Source of the DNA: Flavimobilis sp052324925
GTDB taxonomy: Bacteria > Actinomycetota > Actinomycetes > Actinomycetales > Cellulomonadaceae
NCBI GenBank assembly: GCA_052324925.1
Contig: JBQPRE010000001.1
Length of the DNA stretch: 64,000 bases
Direction: 5' to 3' (one strand)
Part shown: piece after piece, positions 1-8,642 of the stretch
Layout: each line of letters begins with the position of its first letter
Position numbering within the stretch: the stretch's first letter is position 1
Notes under the pieces: model-generated
Seen by the model: the letters and a program-made list of their open reading frames with translations, nothing else
Told to the model about the DNA's origin: nothing
Database searches by the model: none
Program-made: the position numbers and the translations under genes

Positions 1-2170
1 AGGCGTTGTGCATCTTCTCGCGCGCCTTGACGGTGCGCTCGTCGGTGGCTCCGGGGCCGCCCTTGACCGAGTTGGCGATGTTCTCGAAGATCAGCTTGAT
101 CGCGTGCAGGCACAGGCCGTCGGTGTAGTCGTTGGCGTACACCGAGACGTAGGCCTCGGTTGCGTGCGTGAGCGCGTCGAAGCCGGAGTCGGCGACGAGG
201 AACGACGGCATCATCGACGTGAGTGCGGGGTCGACGATCGCGACGGTCGGCGTGAGTGCGTAGTCGGCCAGCGGGTACTTCTTGCCCGTGGCGGGGTCGG
301 AGATGACCGCGAACGGCGTCATCTCTGAGCCGGTGCCCGAGGTCGTCGGGATGCAGACGAGCGAGGCCTTCTCACCGAGGTCGGGGAACTTGAAGGCGCG
401 CTTGCGGACGTCGAAGAACTTCTCCTTCATGTCCGCGAACTCGATCTCGGGGTGCTCGTAGAGCAGCCACATGACCTTGGCGGCGTCCATGGGGGAGCCA
501 CCGCCGAGCGCGATGATCGTGTCCGGGTTGAAGTGCCGCATGAGGTCGGCACCCTTCTGGACGAAGTCGACCGTGGGCTCAGGCATGACGTCGTCGATGA
601 TCTGCAGCGCGATGCGCTCGCCGCGACGGTTGAGGACGTCGAGGATCTTGTCGACGAACCCGAGCTTGGTCATGGTCGAGTCGGTGACGATCGTCACGCG
701 GGAGATCCCGCGCATGTCGGCGAGGTACCGGATCGCGTTGGGCTCGAAGTACGTCTTGGCCGGAACCTTGAACCACTGCAAGTTGTTGTTCCTCCGCCCG
801 ATGCGCTTGATGTTGACGAGGTTGACCGCGGAGACGTTGTTCGACACCGAGTTGTGGCCGTAGGAGCCGCAGCCGAGCGTGAGCGACGGGATGAACGCGT
901 TGTAGATGTCGCCGATGCCGCCGAGCGAGCTCGGTGCGTTCGTGATGATGCGCACGGCCTTGATGCGTGAGCCGAACTCCTTGATGACCGCCTGGTCCTC
1001 GGAGTGGATCGCACCGGAGTGGCCGAGGCCGTCGAACTCGACCATCTGCTCGGAGAGGCGGATGCCTGCTTCGGCTCCGTCGGCGCGGAGCACGGCGAGG
1101 ACGGGGCAGAGCTTCTCACGGGTGAGGGGCTCGCCGGCGCCGACCTCGGTGACCTCCGCGAGGATGATCGAGGTGTCCTCGGGGACGGTGAACCCGGCCT
1201 GCTCGGCGATCCACTGCGGGGACTGGCCGACGACCTTGGGGTTGAGCTTGGCGCCTGCGCAGTTCTCGCCGCCGGCGGTGACGCCGAAGATGAACTCCTC
1301 GAGCATGGCCTTCTCGGCGGGGGTGGCGCGGTAGGCGTGGAGCGTCGCGAACTCGGCCATGGCCTCGTCGTAGATGGGCGCGTCGAGGATGACGGCCTGC
1401 TCGGAGGCGCAGATCATGCCGTTGTCGAACGCCTTGGACAGGACGACGTCGTTGACGGCGCGCTTGAGCTTGGCGGAGCGCTCGATGAACGCGGGGACGT
1501 TGCCTGCGCCGACGCCGAGGGCGGGCTTGCCGCACGAGTAGGCGGCGCGAACCATCGCGTTGCCACCGGTCGCGAGGATGAGCGCGATCCCGGGGTGGTT
1601 CATGAGGGTGTTGGTCGCCTCGAGCGACGGCTCCTCGACCCACTGGATGCAGTTCTCGGGCGCACCTGCGGCGATCGCCGCGTCACGCACGACCTTGGCT
1701 GCGGCGACCGAGGACGCCTGTGCGGAGGGGTGGAAGCCGAAGACGATCGGGTTGCGGGTCTTGAGGGCGATGAGCGCCTTGAAGATCGCGGTCGAGGTCG
1801 GGTTGGTCACGGGGGTGACGCCGCAGATGACGCCGACGGGCTCGGCGATCTCGGTGATTCCGGTGAGCTCGTCCTCGCCGATGATGCCGACGGTGCGGAG
1901 CTTGAGCATCGAGTTGGTGACGTGCTCGCACGCGAAGATGTTCTTGACGGCCTTGTCTTCGAAGACGCCGCGGCCGGTCTCCTCGACCGCGAGGACGGCG
2001 AGCTCGCCGTGCTGCGAGAGGGCGGCGACGGATGCCTTCTTGACGATGTGGTCGACTTGGGCCTGGTCGAGGTTCATGAACTCGGTCAGGGCCTTCTGGC
2101 CGCGGACGACGAGTGCGTCGATGGCCTGGGCGACGGGGCTGGTGGTGCCGGGTTCGGCGGTGGTGGTCAT
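1..2170 (-). CDS. adhE: Bifunctional aldehyde-alcohol dehydrogenase AdhE (3' end cut by window edge)
   Basis: Reduces acetyl-CoA to acetaldehyde and then ethanol with two NADH, regenerating NAD+ in fermentation; AdhE forms cytosolic filaments (spirosomes) in other bacteria. About 723 residues are present of a usual 870-900. The N-terminal half is a CoA-acylating aldehyde dehydrogenase with the catalytic cysteine at Cys254 in MICASEQ (E. coli Cys246). The second half is an iron-dependent alcohol dehydrogenase with GGGSPMDAAK and the ligand motif DALTHATEAY (Asp665, His669; E. coli Asp653, His657). The distal metal-binding histidines lie beyond the window. The ATG at 2170 follows AAAGGGG. A TTGACA hexamer lies about 85 bases upstream of the start, but I see no well-spaced -10. 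It appears monocistronic, downstream of the permease on the same strand. Confidence 0.95.
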   Translation of the reverse strand, partial: MTTTAEPGTTSPVAQAIDALVVRGQKALTEFMNLDQAQVDHIVKKASVAALSQHGELAVLAVEETGRGVFEDKAVKNIFACEHVTNSMLKLRTVGIIGEDELTGITEIAEPVGVICGVTPVTNPTSTAIFKALIALKTRNPIVFGFHPSAQASSVAAAKVVRDAAIAAGAPENCIQWVEEPSLEATNTLMNHPGIALILATGGNAMVRAAYSCGKPALGVGAGNVPAFIERSAKLKRAVNDVVLSKAFDNGMICASEQAVILDAPIYDEAMAEFATLHAYRATPAEKAMLEEFIFGVTAGGENCAGAKLNPKVVGQSPQWIAEQAGFTVPEDTSIILAEVTEVGAGEPLTREKLCPVLAVLRADGAEAGIRLSEQMVEFDGLGHSGAIHSEDQAVIKEFGSRIKAVRIITNAPSSLGGIGDIYNAFIPSLTLGCGSYGHNSVSNNVSAVNLVNIKRIGRRNNNLQWFKVPAKTYFEPNAIRYLADMRGISRVTIVTDSTMTKLGFVDKILDVLNRRGERIALQIIDDVMPEPTVDFVQKGADLMRHFNPDTIIALGGGSPMDAAKVMWLLYEHPEIEFADMKEKFFDVRKRAFKFPDLGEKASLVCIPTTSGTGSEMTPFAVISDPATGKKYPLADYALTPTVAIVDPALTSMMPSFLVADSGFDALTHATEAYVSVYANDYTDGLCLHAIKLIFENIANSVKGGPGATDERTVKAREKMHNA

Positions 2171-2319
2171 TGCTCGATCCCCTTTGCGGGTTCGGGGTGC
2201 TTCTGTGGTCTCACCACCAACATATGGGCGTGTTCCACGTCACTCGCATGTCAAAGGTCCCACCTTTTTGACTGGTCTGGGCGGGAGTTCAGGGGCCACC
2301 ACAGCCTGGCCGTCTGGGG

Positions 2320-3588
2320 TCAGGCCCGAGGTCCTACACCGCGCGCAACCACACGTCCAAGCAGGCCGAGGGCGAGGACTGCGCTCGCGACGACGAGGGC
2401 GGAGCGGGGCAGTGAGGCGACGAGTGCGAGGCACCCGAGAAGTCCGAGTGCTGCGACCCAGCGGGGTGCGAGACGCTCCGCGGCCGGCTGGGTCCACGCT
2501 GCCGCGTTGGCGATGGCGTAGTAGAGGAGGACCCCGGCCGACGAGGCACCGAGGGCGCCGCGCAGATCCGTCGTGCAGACGAGGACCGCGATGACGGCAC
2601 CAACGAGCAGAGTCGCGCGGGCCGGTGTCTGGCGTCCCGCGTGGATGTGTGCGAGCCCGCGCGGAAGCTCGCCGTCGCGGGCCATCGCGAGCGTCGTGCG
2701 CCCGACGCCTGCCAGCAGTGCGAGCAGTGCCCCGCCCGATGCCGTGGCAGCCGCGACGCCGACGACGGGGACGAGCCAGGAGGCGTCGATCGCGCGTGCC
2801 GTGTCGGCAAGCGGCGCCGCTGAGCTCGCAAGTGTTGCTGGTCCCAGCGCGGCGAGGGTCGCGGCCGCGACCGCGGCGACGACCGCGACAGCGCCGCCGA
2901 GCGCAAGAAGGACAGCGCGCGGGATCGTCCGCGCGGGATCGCGCACCTCCTCGCCGAGCGTCGCGACGCGCGCATAGCCGGCGAGCGCGAAGAACAGCAG
3001 CCCAGCGGCGCCGAGCACGCCGGTGAGGCCGGGGGCGTCGGGCGTCGACGCCGACGTGAGCGCAGGGCTGAGGCCACCCGATACTCCCGCGACCGCCACC
3101 GCGGCGACGAGCGTGCCGAGCGCGAGCAGGGTGACGCCGAGCAGTGCGCGCGTCGCGCGCGCGGTGCGGGTGACCCCGGCGATATCGATCACCACGAGCA
3201 GTGTGAGCGCGCCCAGCGCGACAAGGCGTGCGTGGCCCGGCCACGCGTATGCGCCAAGAGTGAGCGCCATCGCGGCGCAGCTGGCGGTCTTGCCGACGAC
3301 GAAACCCCAGCCGGCAAGGAATCCCCATGTCGGGCCCAGCCGCGCCCTGCCGTACGCATAGGCGCCGCCGGCGACGGGGTGCTGCGCCGCGAGCTGCGCA
3401 GTCGAGAGCGCGTTGGCGGTCGCGACGAGAGCCGCGAGCCCGAGTGCTGCGAGGAGCCACCGTCCCGCGAGCCCCGCCGCAGGAGCGAGCGCAGCGAAGA
3501 CGCCAGCGCCGAGCATTGAGCCGAGGCCGAGCGTGACGGCGTCGGCCAGCGTGAGGCGTCGAGCGAGGGGAGTGGACGGGAACGTCAT
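2320..3588 (-). CDS. APC-family amino acid/polyamine permease
   Basis: A 422-residue, very hydrophobic protein with about 12 predicted membrane helices. It opens with the APC signature TLGLGSMLGAGVFAALAP in the first helix, the unwound Gly-rich segment that binds the substrate backbone in this superfamily. The amphipathic EEVRDPARTIPRA between helices is also typical of APC transporters. It probably imports an amino acid or amine by proton symport at the cytoplasmic membrane; the substrate cannot be read from the sequence. It lies between adhE and the MBL-fold gene on the same strand, with 149-base and 86-base gaps, so co-transcription is uncertain. Confidence 0.85.
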   Translation of the reverse strand: MTFPSTPLARRLTLADAVTLGLGSMLGAGVFAALAPAAGLAGRWLLAALGLAALVATANALSTAQLAAQHPVAGGAYAYGRARLGPTWGFLAGWGFVVGKTASCAAMALTLGAYAWPGHARLVALGALTLLVVIDIAGVTRTARATRALLGVTLLALGTLVAAVAVAGVSGGLSPALTSASTPDAPGLTGVLGAAGLLFFALAGYARVATLGEEVRDPARTIPRAVLLALGGAVAVVAAVAAATLAALGPATLASSAAPLADTARAIDASWLVPVVGVAAATASGGALLALLAGVGRTTLAMARDGELPRGLAHIHAGRQTPARATLLVGAVIAVLVCTTDLRGALGASSAGVLLYYAIANAAAWTQPAAERLAPRWVAALGLLGCLALVASLPRSALVVASAVLALGLLGRVVARGVGPRA

Positions 3589-3674
3589 GGAGCGACGCTA
3601 TCGGCCGCGGGTGAACGGGACGTGCCCCACCGTGATGCTGCCGTCGGCTGGGAGGGCCTGGCTGGACATCACAG

Positions 3675-4385
3675 CTAGGCGGCGGCGCTCATCGCCGCGA
3701 CGAGTGCTGCTGGCGTCCCGCGCCAGGGTGCGCCGTGGCCCGGGAGGACCCACGACGCGGCAACCTGGGCGAGATTCTTGAGCGAGGCCGTGGCGAGCTC
3801 GGGCTCATCCGTGAACGGCGCCGGCTGGGGTCCGGCCTTCCCCGTGAGGACGTGACGGGTCGTGAGTGCGTCGCCGACGAAGACCGCGTCGACCTCGGCG
3901 ACGTGGACGGCGATGCTGCCGGGGGAGTGCCCGGGCATGCCCAGAATGCGCGGGCGCCCCGGCAGATCGAGCACGTCGCCGTCGGCGACCTCGACAACCT
4001 CCTGGACGTAGCGCACGGGAAACGCGCGTTTGCGCAGGCTGTAGGTGAGGAACTGGAGGGTTGGACCGACGCGCGCGGGCCCGGTCGGTGTGGGGGGCTT
4101 GTCGCCCGTGCGCGCACGGTGAGCGTCGGCGCTGTGGATGAAGATCGGTGTCCCCGTCGCCCTCCGCAGGCGCTCGGCGAAGCCGAGGTGATCGCTGTCG
4201 CCGTGCGTGAGGATGGCGCCGCGGATGTCGTCGAGGCTGCGGCCGAGGGTGCGGAGCTCGCGCAGGAGGTCCGTCCAGTGGCCGGGAAGGCCTGTGTCGA
4301 CGAGCGTGATGCCGTCGGGGAGGTCGATGAGGTAGGACGCGATGACGTCGTTCCCGAGCCGGTGCAGGTGCGGGGCGAGTTGCAT
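3675..4385 (-). CDS. MBL-fold metallo-hydrolase
   Basis: A 236-residue metallo-beta-lactamase-fold hydrolase. Metal-binding positions are THGDSDHLG (His61, Asp65, His66), PGHSPGS, FVGDAL and a final LPGHGAPW. The second histidine of the canonical HxHxDH is Asp63 here, a change seen in some family branches. There is no signal peptide, so it is probably cytosolic. The substrate (a thioester, lactone, phosphoester or other) cannot be named. I chose ATG 4385; a longer open frame continues upstream but runs through the divergent tetR gene and the tRNA. The 79-base gap to the tetR gene holds a large palindrome, so this gene is probably the TetR target. Confidence 0.85.
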   Translation of the reverse strand: MQLAPHLHRLGNDVIASYLIDLPDGITLVDTGLPGHWTDLLRELRTLGRSLDDIRGAILTHGDSDHLGFAERLRRATGTPIFIHSADAHRARTGDKPPTPTGPARVGPTLQFLTYSLRKRAFPVRYVQEVVEVADGDVLDLPGRPRILGMPGHSPGSIAVHVAEVDAVFVGDALTTRHVLTGKAGPQPAPFTDEPELATASLKNLAQVAASWVLPGHGAPWRGTPAALVAAMSAAA

Positions 4386-4408
4386 GGGGACCTCCGGTGG
4401 GCGACTAA

Positions 4409-4431
4409 GATGGCTACGATACGTAGCCATC
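4409..4431. promoter_or_regulatory. Palindromic TetR operator between the MBL gene and tetR
   Basis: A 23-base inverted repeat with two perfect 10-base arms, GATGGCTACG and CGTAGCCATC, around ATA. It sits between divergent genes, 24 bases from the MBL start and 33 bases from the tetR start. Size, symmetry and position fit a TetR-family operator that also covers the promoter. Binding by the neighbouring regulator is inferred. Confidence 0.75.
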
Positions 4432-4463
4432 AAGGCTAGGGTCAATAGCCAACGGAGGATGGG

Positions 4464-5033
4464 ATGCCAGCGCCCGAACGCACGACGCATGAGGACATCG
4501 TTCGCGCGGCGACCGAGCTGCTCGAGGAGCACGGCGTGGACGGCCTCACGATGCAGGCTGTCGCCGTCCGAGTCGGTGTCCGCGCGCCCTCGCTCTACAA
4601 ACGCTTTCGGGACCGGGGCGCCGTCGTCGCGGCCGTTGCCGAGACCGCCGTCGACGATCTCGGCGCGCTCCTCGAAGAGTCGGCCACCGACCTCCGTGCG
4701 CTCGCGGTTGCCTACCGTGCCTTCGCGAAAGAGCGCCCCGAGGCATTCCGGCTCGTCTTCACACCCGCGGCGCCGCTCGACGCTCTCGAGCGGGCCGCCA
4801 TGCCCGTCGTCACCGCAGCGGCTGCGCTTGTCGGCGACGGCGCCGCCCTGTCGGCCGCCCGGACCTTCACCGCGTGGGCGACGGGCTTCCTCCACATGGA
4901 GCTCGCAGGAGCGTTCCGGCTCGGGGGCGACGTCGACGCCGCATTCGACTACGGTCTCGACCGTCTCGTCGCAGGCATGTCCGAAGCGACCGCTCCGCTC
5001 GCGCCGCCTCCCGTAGAGCCGCGGAGAGCCTAG
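4464..5033 (+). CDS. TetR-family transcriptional repressor
   Basis: A 189-residue regulator. An N-terminal helix-turn-helix of about 50 residues (DIVRAATELLEEHGVDGLTM followed by VAVRVGVRAPSLYKRFRDRG) matches the TetR DNA-binding domain; the C-terminal 120 residues form the ligand-binding, dimerising part and resemble the WHG-type TetR subgroup. ATG 4464 follows CGGAGG. It is divergent from the MBL hydrolase with the 4409-4431 palindrome between them, so it probably represses both itself and the hydrolase until a ligand binds. The ligand is unknown. Confidence 0.9.
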   Translation: MPAPERTTHEDIVRAATELLEEHGVDGLTMQAVAVRVGVRAPSLYKRFRDRGAVVAAVAETAVDDLGALLEESATDLRALAVAYRAFAKERPEAFRLVFTPAAPLDALERAAMPVVTAAAALVGDGAALSAARTFTAWATGFLHMELAGAFRLGGDVDAAFDYGLDRLVAGMSEATAPLAPPPVEPRRA

Positions 5034-5045
5034 ACCGGCAACGAC

Positions 5046-5080
5046 AACGCCCCGGCCTCCACGCGGGAGACCGGGGCGTT
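5046..5080. terminator. Hairpin terminator between tetR and tRNA-Arg
   Basis: Perfect 10-base arms AACGCCCCGG (5046-5055) and CCGGGGCGTT (5071-5080), with a further inner CTCC/GGAG pairing. It lies just past the tetR stop and just past the 3' end of the minus-strand tRNA, so it can serve both transcripts. There is no long U tract. Confidence 0.75.
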
Positions 5081-5082
5081 CG

Positions 5083-5158
5083 TGGTGCCCTCGATAGGAG
5101 TCGAACCTACGACCTTCTGCTCCGGAGGCAGACGCTCTATCCACTGAGCTACGAGGGC
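5083..5158 (-). tRNA. tRNA-Arg (anticodon CCG)
   Basis: On the minus strand, acceptor arm GCCCTCG pairs with CGAGGGC, followed by discriminator A and an encoded CCA (5083-5085). The D-arm contains AGCTCAGTGGATAGAGC, the anticodon arm is TCTGC-CTCCGGA-GCAGA with CCG at positions 34-36, and the T-arm contains GGTTCGAATCC. CCG reads the CGG arginine codon. It is 76 nt with CCA and has no intron. Confidence 0.97.
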
Positions 5159-5227
5159 ATGTGCACCGTGGTGCACGAGGGACGACATTAGCACCGCGTG
5201 ACGGGCCTGGTCACATCCCGGGTGGTG

Positions 5228-5884
5228 TCAGTCGGTGAGCGCTTCGAGGTAGAGCTCGAGGTAGGCGTAGATCTCCCGCGCTGCTGCGTCGTCGTCGCCG
5301 TCGACGATCGCCTCGACGAGCTCGTCGTGCGTGTGGTCGGGGTGGTCGGTCTCGACGTTGGCGCGGATCGAGTCGCCGATCGCGTCGAGGAGATTCTCGT
5401 AGAGGTCGAGCAGCAGGGGGTTGCGTGCGGCTGCGACGATCGCGCGGTGGAGGGCGAGGTCGCTCGTCACCATGGAGTCGATGTCGCCTGCGGCGAAGGA
5501 CCGCTGACGGCCCTCGTTGAGGGAGCGGAGGGTCATGACGTCGCGGTCGGTGCGGCGTCGCGCTGCGAGCCGCGCGGCCTCGACTTCAAGGCTGCGGCGA
5601 ACCTCAAGGACGTGCTGCTGGTGGACGTGCTCGATCTGGCGACCGAGGGCGACAGAGAGCTCGGAGTCTGACAGCACGTACGTTCCTGAGCCCTGCCGGC
5701 GAATGAGCAGGCCCGAGTGGACGAGGGACTGGACGGCCTCGCGGACAGTATTGCGGCCGACGCCGAGCATCGCGGCGAGGTCGGCCTCGGTGGGGATGCG
5801 GCTGCCGACGGGCCAGGTGCCGTCGACGACGGAGGCTCGCAGCTGGTCGACGGTGCGGTCGATGAGTCCGGTCCGTGCAGCCAT
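5228..5884 (-). CDS. GntR/FadR-family transcriptional regulator (FCD domain)
   Basis: A 218-residue regulator. An N-terminal winged helix (PTEADLAAMLGVGRNTVREA, then the wing RRQGSGTYV) is followed by an all-helical FCD ligand domain with the metal-site-like LALHRAIVAAARNPLL. Members usually sense an organic acid or sugar acid. ATG 5884 follows AAGGAG 7 bases away; a longer frame runs upstream but has no comparable ribosome site. A short palindrome CAGTG-AA-CACTG at 5914-5925 upstream could be its operator. The nearest genes are a tRNA and a divergent membrane protein, neither an obvious metabolic target. Confidence 0.88.
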   Translation of the reverse strand: MAARTGLIDRTVDQLRASVVDGTWPVGSRIPTEADLAAMLGVGRNTVREAVQSLVHSGLLIRRQGSGTYVLSDSELSVALGRQIEHVHQQHVLEVRRSLEVEAARLAARRRTDRDVMTLRSLNEGRQRSFAAGDIDSMVTSDLALHRAIVAAARNPLLLDLYENLLDAIGDSIRANVETDHPDHTHDELVEAIVDGDDDAAAREIYAYLELYLEALTD

Positions 5885-6101
5885 GGGCGTCTCCTTCGTC
5901 GGGCGTTCAAGAGCAGTGAACACTGTTGTGCGTTTCCCCACGACATCGACCCACAGGCTGGACGCGCGGGTTCCGTGCGGCATCGGCACGGGGCGTGAGC
6001 GGAGGGTGCTTGGCACTCCCCGCTCCAGATAGGCTAGCGACGTGCGGACGCGGGCCAACGATGGCGGCGCGCGCACGGAGACAACTGCTCAAGGAGGAGC
6101 G

Positions 6102-6953
6102 ATGACCAGGGAGCGCCGCGGCGCCGTCGGACGCGAACGCGACGGCGCACGAACCGCGGTCGCGTCGGTCGTCACAGGCATCGTCATGGCCGGGCCTGTC
6201 GCCTTCGTCCTCGGTGTCGTCTCGCTCGCTGCTCGTCCCGTCGGCGCCGTACGCCGCCTCGCGATGACGGGTTGCGCGCTCGGACTGCTCGGGACGGCCG
6301 CGTGGGGACTGTGGGCCGCCAACCTCGAGACTGACTCTGCGATCGCCACCCCTGCAGCGCAGCCGACACAGGTGCAGCTCGCCCTGCCCGACGAGCCCGC
6401 AGGGGCGGCGAGCGGCGGCGCGGAGGCGACGGCCGAGGCGCGTACGCACGAGGCGCCGGAGGTCGCGATCACCGCGGAGGCCGCAACCACGGCGTCCCTC
6501 ACCGTTGACGACCTCGACGTCGAGGGCACGACAGACGTCCCGGTCCTCGGAGCGGGAGCAAGCCTCGCCTACACCTTGCCCCTCAAGGTCGGGCGTTTCT
6601 CGACCGAGAGCTGGCAGCCGCATGCGGGCGGCAGCGGTACGGAGGCCGTGAGCGCGACGTTCACCCGCGACGGCGTGGCCGTCGTCGTCGTCGTGCGGCT
6701 GCACGCAACCGCGACCGAGGCGGAGTCGACGCTCGCTGACGTCGTGCGTGAGCGCCTCTCCCACGAGGACGCCAAGGAGGGCAAGGAGCTCGAGTCTGAC
6801 GCCGGAGCACGTGTGCGCCGCGTCGTTCGCGACGGCAAGACGACGTTCGTCTGGTCCGAGTTCACGACGAGCATCGAGATCGACGGCCCCAGCAAGGCGG
6901 CGCGATCGTTCATGGACCGGTTCGTTCTCGGAGCAGGGGAGCGGTCTCGCTAG
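6102..6953 (+). CDS. Actinobacterial two-helix membrane protein of unknown function
   Basis: A 283-residue protein I cannot assign. A short basic N-terminus precedes two hydrophobic helices (about residues 20-45 and 52-72), an arrangement like DUF4190 proteins. An Ala/Glu/Thr-rich linker of about 80 residues follows, then a folded extracytoplasmic domain of about 120 residues with VVVVVRLHATATEAE and VRDGKTTFVW. ATG 6102 is preceded by AAGGAGGAGCG, which favours it over an in-frame upstream start at 6042. It ends 9 bases before argS and may be co-transcribed with it. Confidence 0.7.
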   Translation: MTRERRGAVGRERDGARTAVASVVTGIVMAGPVAFVLGVVSLAARPVGAVRRLAMTGCALGLLGTAAWGLWAANLETDSAIATPAAQPTQVQLALPDEPAGAASGGAEATAEARTHEAPEVAITAEAATTASLTVDDLDVEGTTDVPVLGAGASLAYTLPLKVGRFSTESWQPHAGGSGTEAVSATFTRDGVAVVVVVRLHATATEAESTLADVVRERLSHEDAKEGKELESDAGARVRRVVRDGKTTFVWSEFTTSIEIDGPSKAARSFMDRFVLGAGERSR

Positions 6954-6962
6954 GATTGCCCG

Positions 6963-8642
6963 GTGACCCCCGACGAGCTCTCCCACGCGATCAGTTCCGC
7001 ACTTGCCGCCGCAGTCGCCGACGGCACCCTCGCCCTCCCGGCCGAGGACGTCCCCGCGACCGTCCACGTCGAGCGACCCCGCCAGCGTGAGCACGGCGAC
7101 TGGGCGACGAACGTCGCGCTCCAGCTGGCGAAGAAGGCGGGCATCGCCCCGCGCGCCCTCGCCGAGGACCTGGCCGCGCGCCTCGGCGCGACGCCCGGCG
7201 TCGCCAAGGTCGACGTCGCAGGTCCCGGCTTCCTCAACATCACGCTCGACGCTGCCGCCGCGGGCGCGCTCGCCCGCACGATCCTCGAGGCGGGCGCTGC
7301 TTACGGCCGCGGCACGGCGGAGGCCGGCAAGAAGATCAACCTCGAGTTCGTCTCCGCGAACCCCACGGGCCCCATCCACATCGGGGGTGTCCGGTGGGCC
7401 GCGGTCGGTGACTCGCTCGCCCGCATCCTCGAGGCGCAGGGCGCCGAGGTGACGCGCGAGTACTACTTCAACGACCACGGCGCGCAGATCGACCGCTTCG
7501 CTCGGTCGTTGCTCGCGCGAGCTCGCGGCCAGGAGGCCCCCGAGGACGGCTACGGCGGCCAGTACATCCAGGACATCGCTGACGCCGTCCTGGCGGACGC
7601 AGGCGCAGCCGGCGACCCGGACCCGCTCACGCTTGCGGACGCCGAGGCGCAGGAGGTCTTCCGCGCACGCGGCGTCGAGCGCATGTTCGGTGAGATCAAG
7701 CAGTCGCTGCACGACTTCGGCGTCGACTTCGACGTCTACTTCCACGAGGACGAGCTCCACGCCTCGGGCGCAGTCGACCGCGCGATCTCGCGCTTGCGCG
7801 ACCAGGGTCACATCTTCGAGAAGGACGGCGCGACGTGGCTGCGCACGACTGACTTCGGTGACGACAAGGACCGCGTCGTCGTGAAGTCTGACGGTGACGC
7901 CGCGTACATCGCGGGCGACATTGCCTACTACCTCGACAAGCGTGAGCGCGGCTTCGACGTCGAGATCCTCATGCTCGGCGCTGACCACCACGGCTACGTC
8001 TCGCGCATGCAGGCCGTCTGCGCGGCGTTCGGCGACACCCCGAACGTCAACCTGCAGATCCTCATCGGCCAGATGGTCAACCTCCTCAAGGACGGCGCGC
8101 CCCTGCGCATGTCCAAGCGCGCGGGCACGATCGTCACGCTCGAGGACCTCGTCGACATCGTCGGCGTCGATGCGGCGCGCTACTCGCTCGCGCGCTCCTC
8201 GTCCGACTCCTCGATCGACCTCGACCTCGACCTGCTCGCCCGGGCATCCAACGAGAACCCCGTCTTCTACGTGCAGTACGCGCACGCACGGACCTCGAAC
8301 GTCGCCCGGAACGCCGCCGAGCACGGGGTGCGTCGCGAGGACGGGTTCGACCCCTCCCTCCTCGACCACCCGACCGAGGCCGCACTCATCGGTGCGCTCA
8401 CCGAGTTCCCGCGCGTCGTCGCCCAGGCTGCCGAGCTGCGCGAGCCGCACCGCGTCGCCCGGTACCTCGAGGCCCTCGCCGGCTCGTACCACAAGTGGTA
8501 CGGCGAACGTCGTGTGACCCCGCTCGGCGAGGAGCCCGTGGGTGACGAGCACCGCACCCGCCTGTGGCTCAACGACGCAACCCGCCAGGTCCTTGCGAAC
8601 GGCCTCGGCCTCCTCGGGGTCTCCGCCCCGGAGCGCATGTGA
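6963..8642 (+). CDS. argS: Arginyl-tRNA synthetase
   Basis: Charges tRNA-Arg with arginine at the expense of ATP in the cytosol. The 559-residue length is normal for this class I synthetase. An N-terminal Add-1 domain is followed by the catalytic Rossmann fold with SANPTGPIHIGG (HIGH-like site at 139-142, with Gly for the last His) and the KMSK-like LRMSKRAGTIVT. The C-terminal helical anticodon domain ends in LGLLGVSAPERM, as usual for ArgS. The start is GTG 6963. The stop overlaps the lysA start by 4 bases (GTGA), so the two are translationally coupled. Confidence 0.98.
   Translation: MTPDELSHAISSALAAAVADGTLALPAEDVPATVHVERPRQREHGDWATNVALQLAKKAGIAPRALAEDLAARLGATPGVAKVDVAGPGFLNITLDAAAAGALARTILEAGAAYGRGTAEAGKKINLEFVSANPTGPIHIGGVRWAAVGDSLARILEAQGAEVTREYYFNDHGAQIDRFARSLLARARGQEAPEDGYGGQYIQDIADAVLADAGAAGDPDPLTLADAEAQEVFRARGVERMFGEIKQSLHDFGVDFDVYFHEDELHASGAVDRAISRLRDQGHIFEKDGATWLRTTDFGDDKDRVVVKSDGDAAYIAGDIAYYLDKRERGFDVEILMLGADHHGYVSRMQAVCAAFGDTPNVNLQILIGQMVNLLKDGAPLRMSKRAGTIVTLEDLVDIVGVDAARYSLARSSSDSSIDLDLDLLARASNENPVFYVQYAHARTSNVARNAAEHGVRREDGFDPSLLDHPTEAALIGALTEFPRVVAQAAELREPHRVARYLEALAGSYHKWYGERRVTPLGEEPVGDEHRTRLWLNDATRQVLANGLGLLGVSAPERM

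Noticed and set aside
2171..2319. TTGACA upstream of adhE as a full promoter
   Set aside because: A good -35 is present, but no -10 at 16-19 bases; only the hexamer is supported.
5083..5158. tRNA-Arg considered as an integration site of a mobile element
   Set aside because: No repeated tRNA 3' end, integrase or change in composition is seen nearby.
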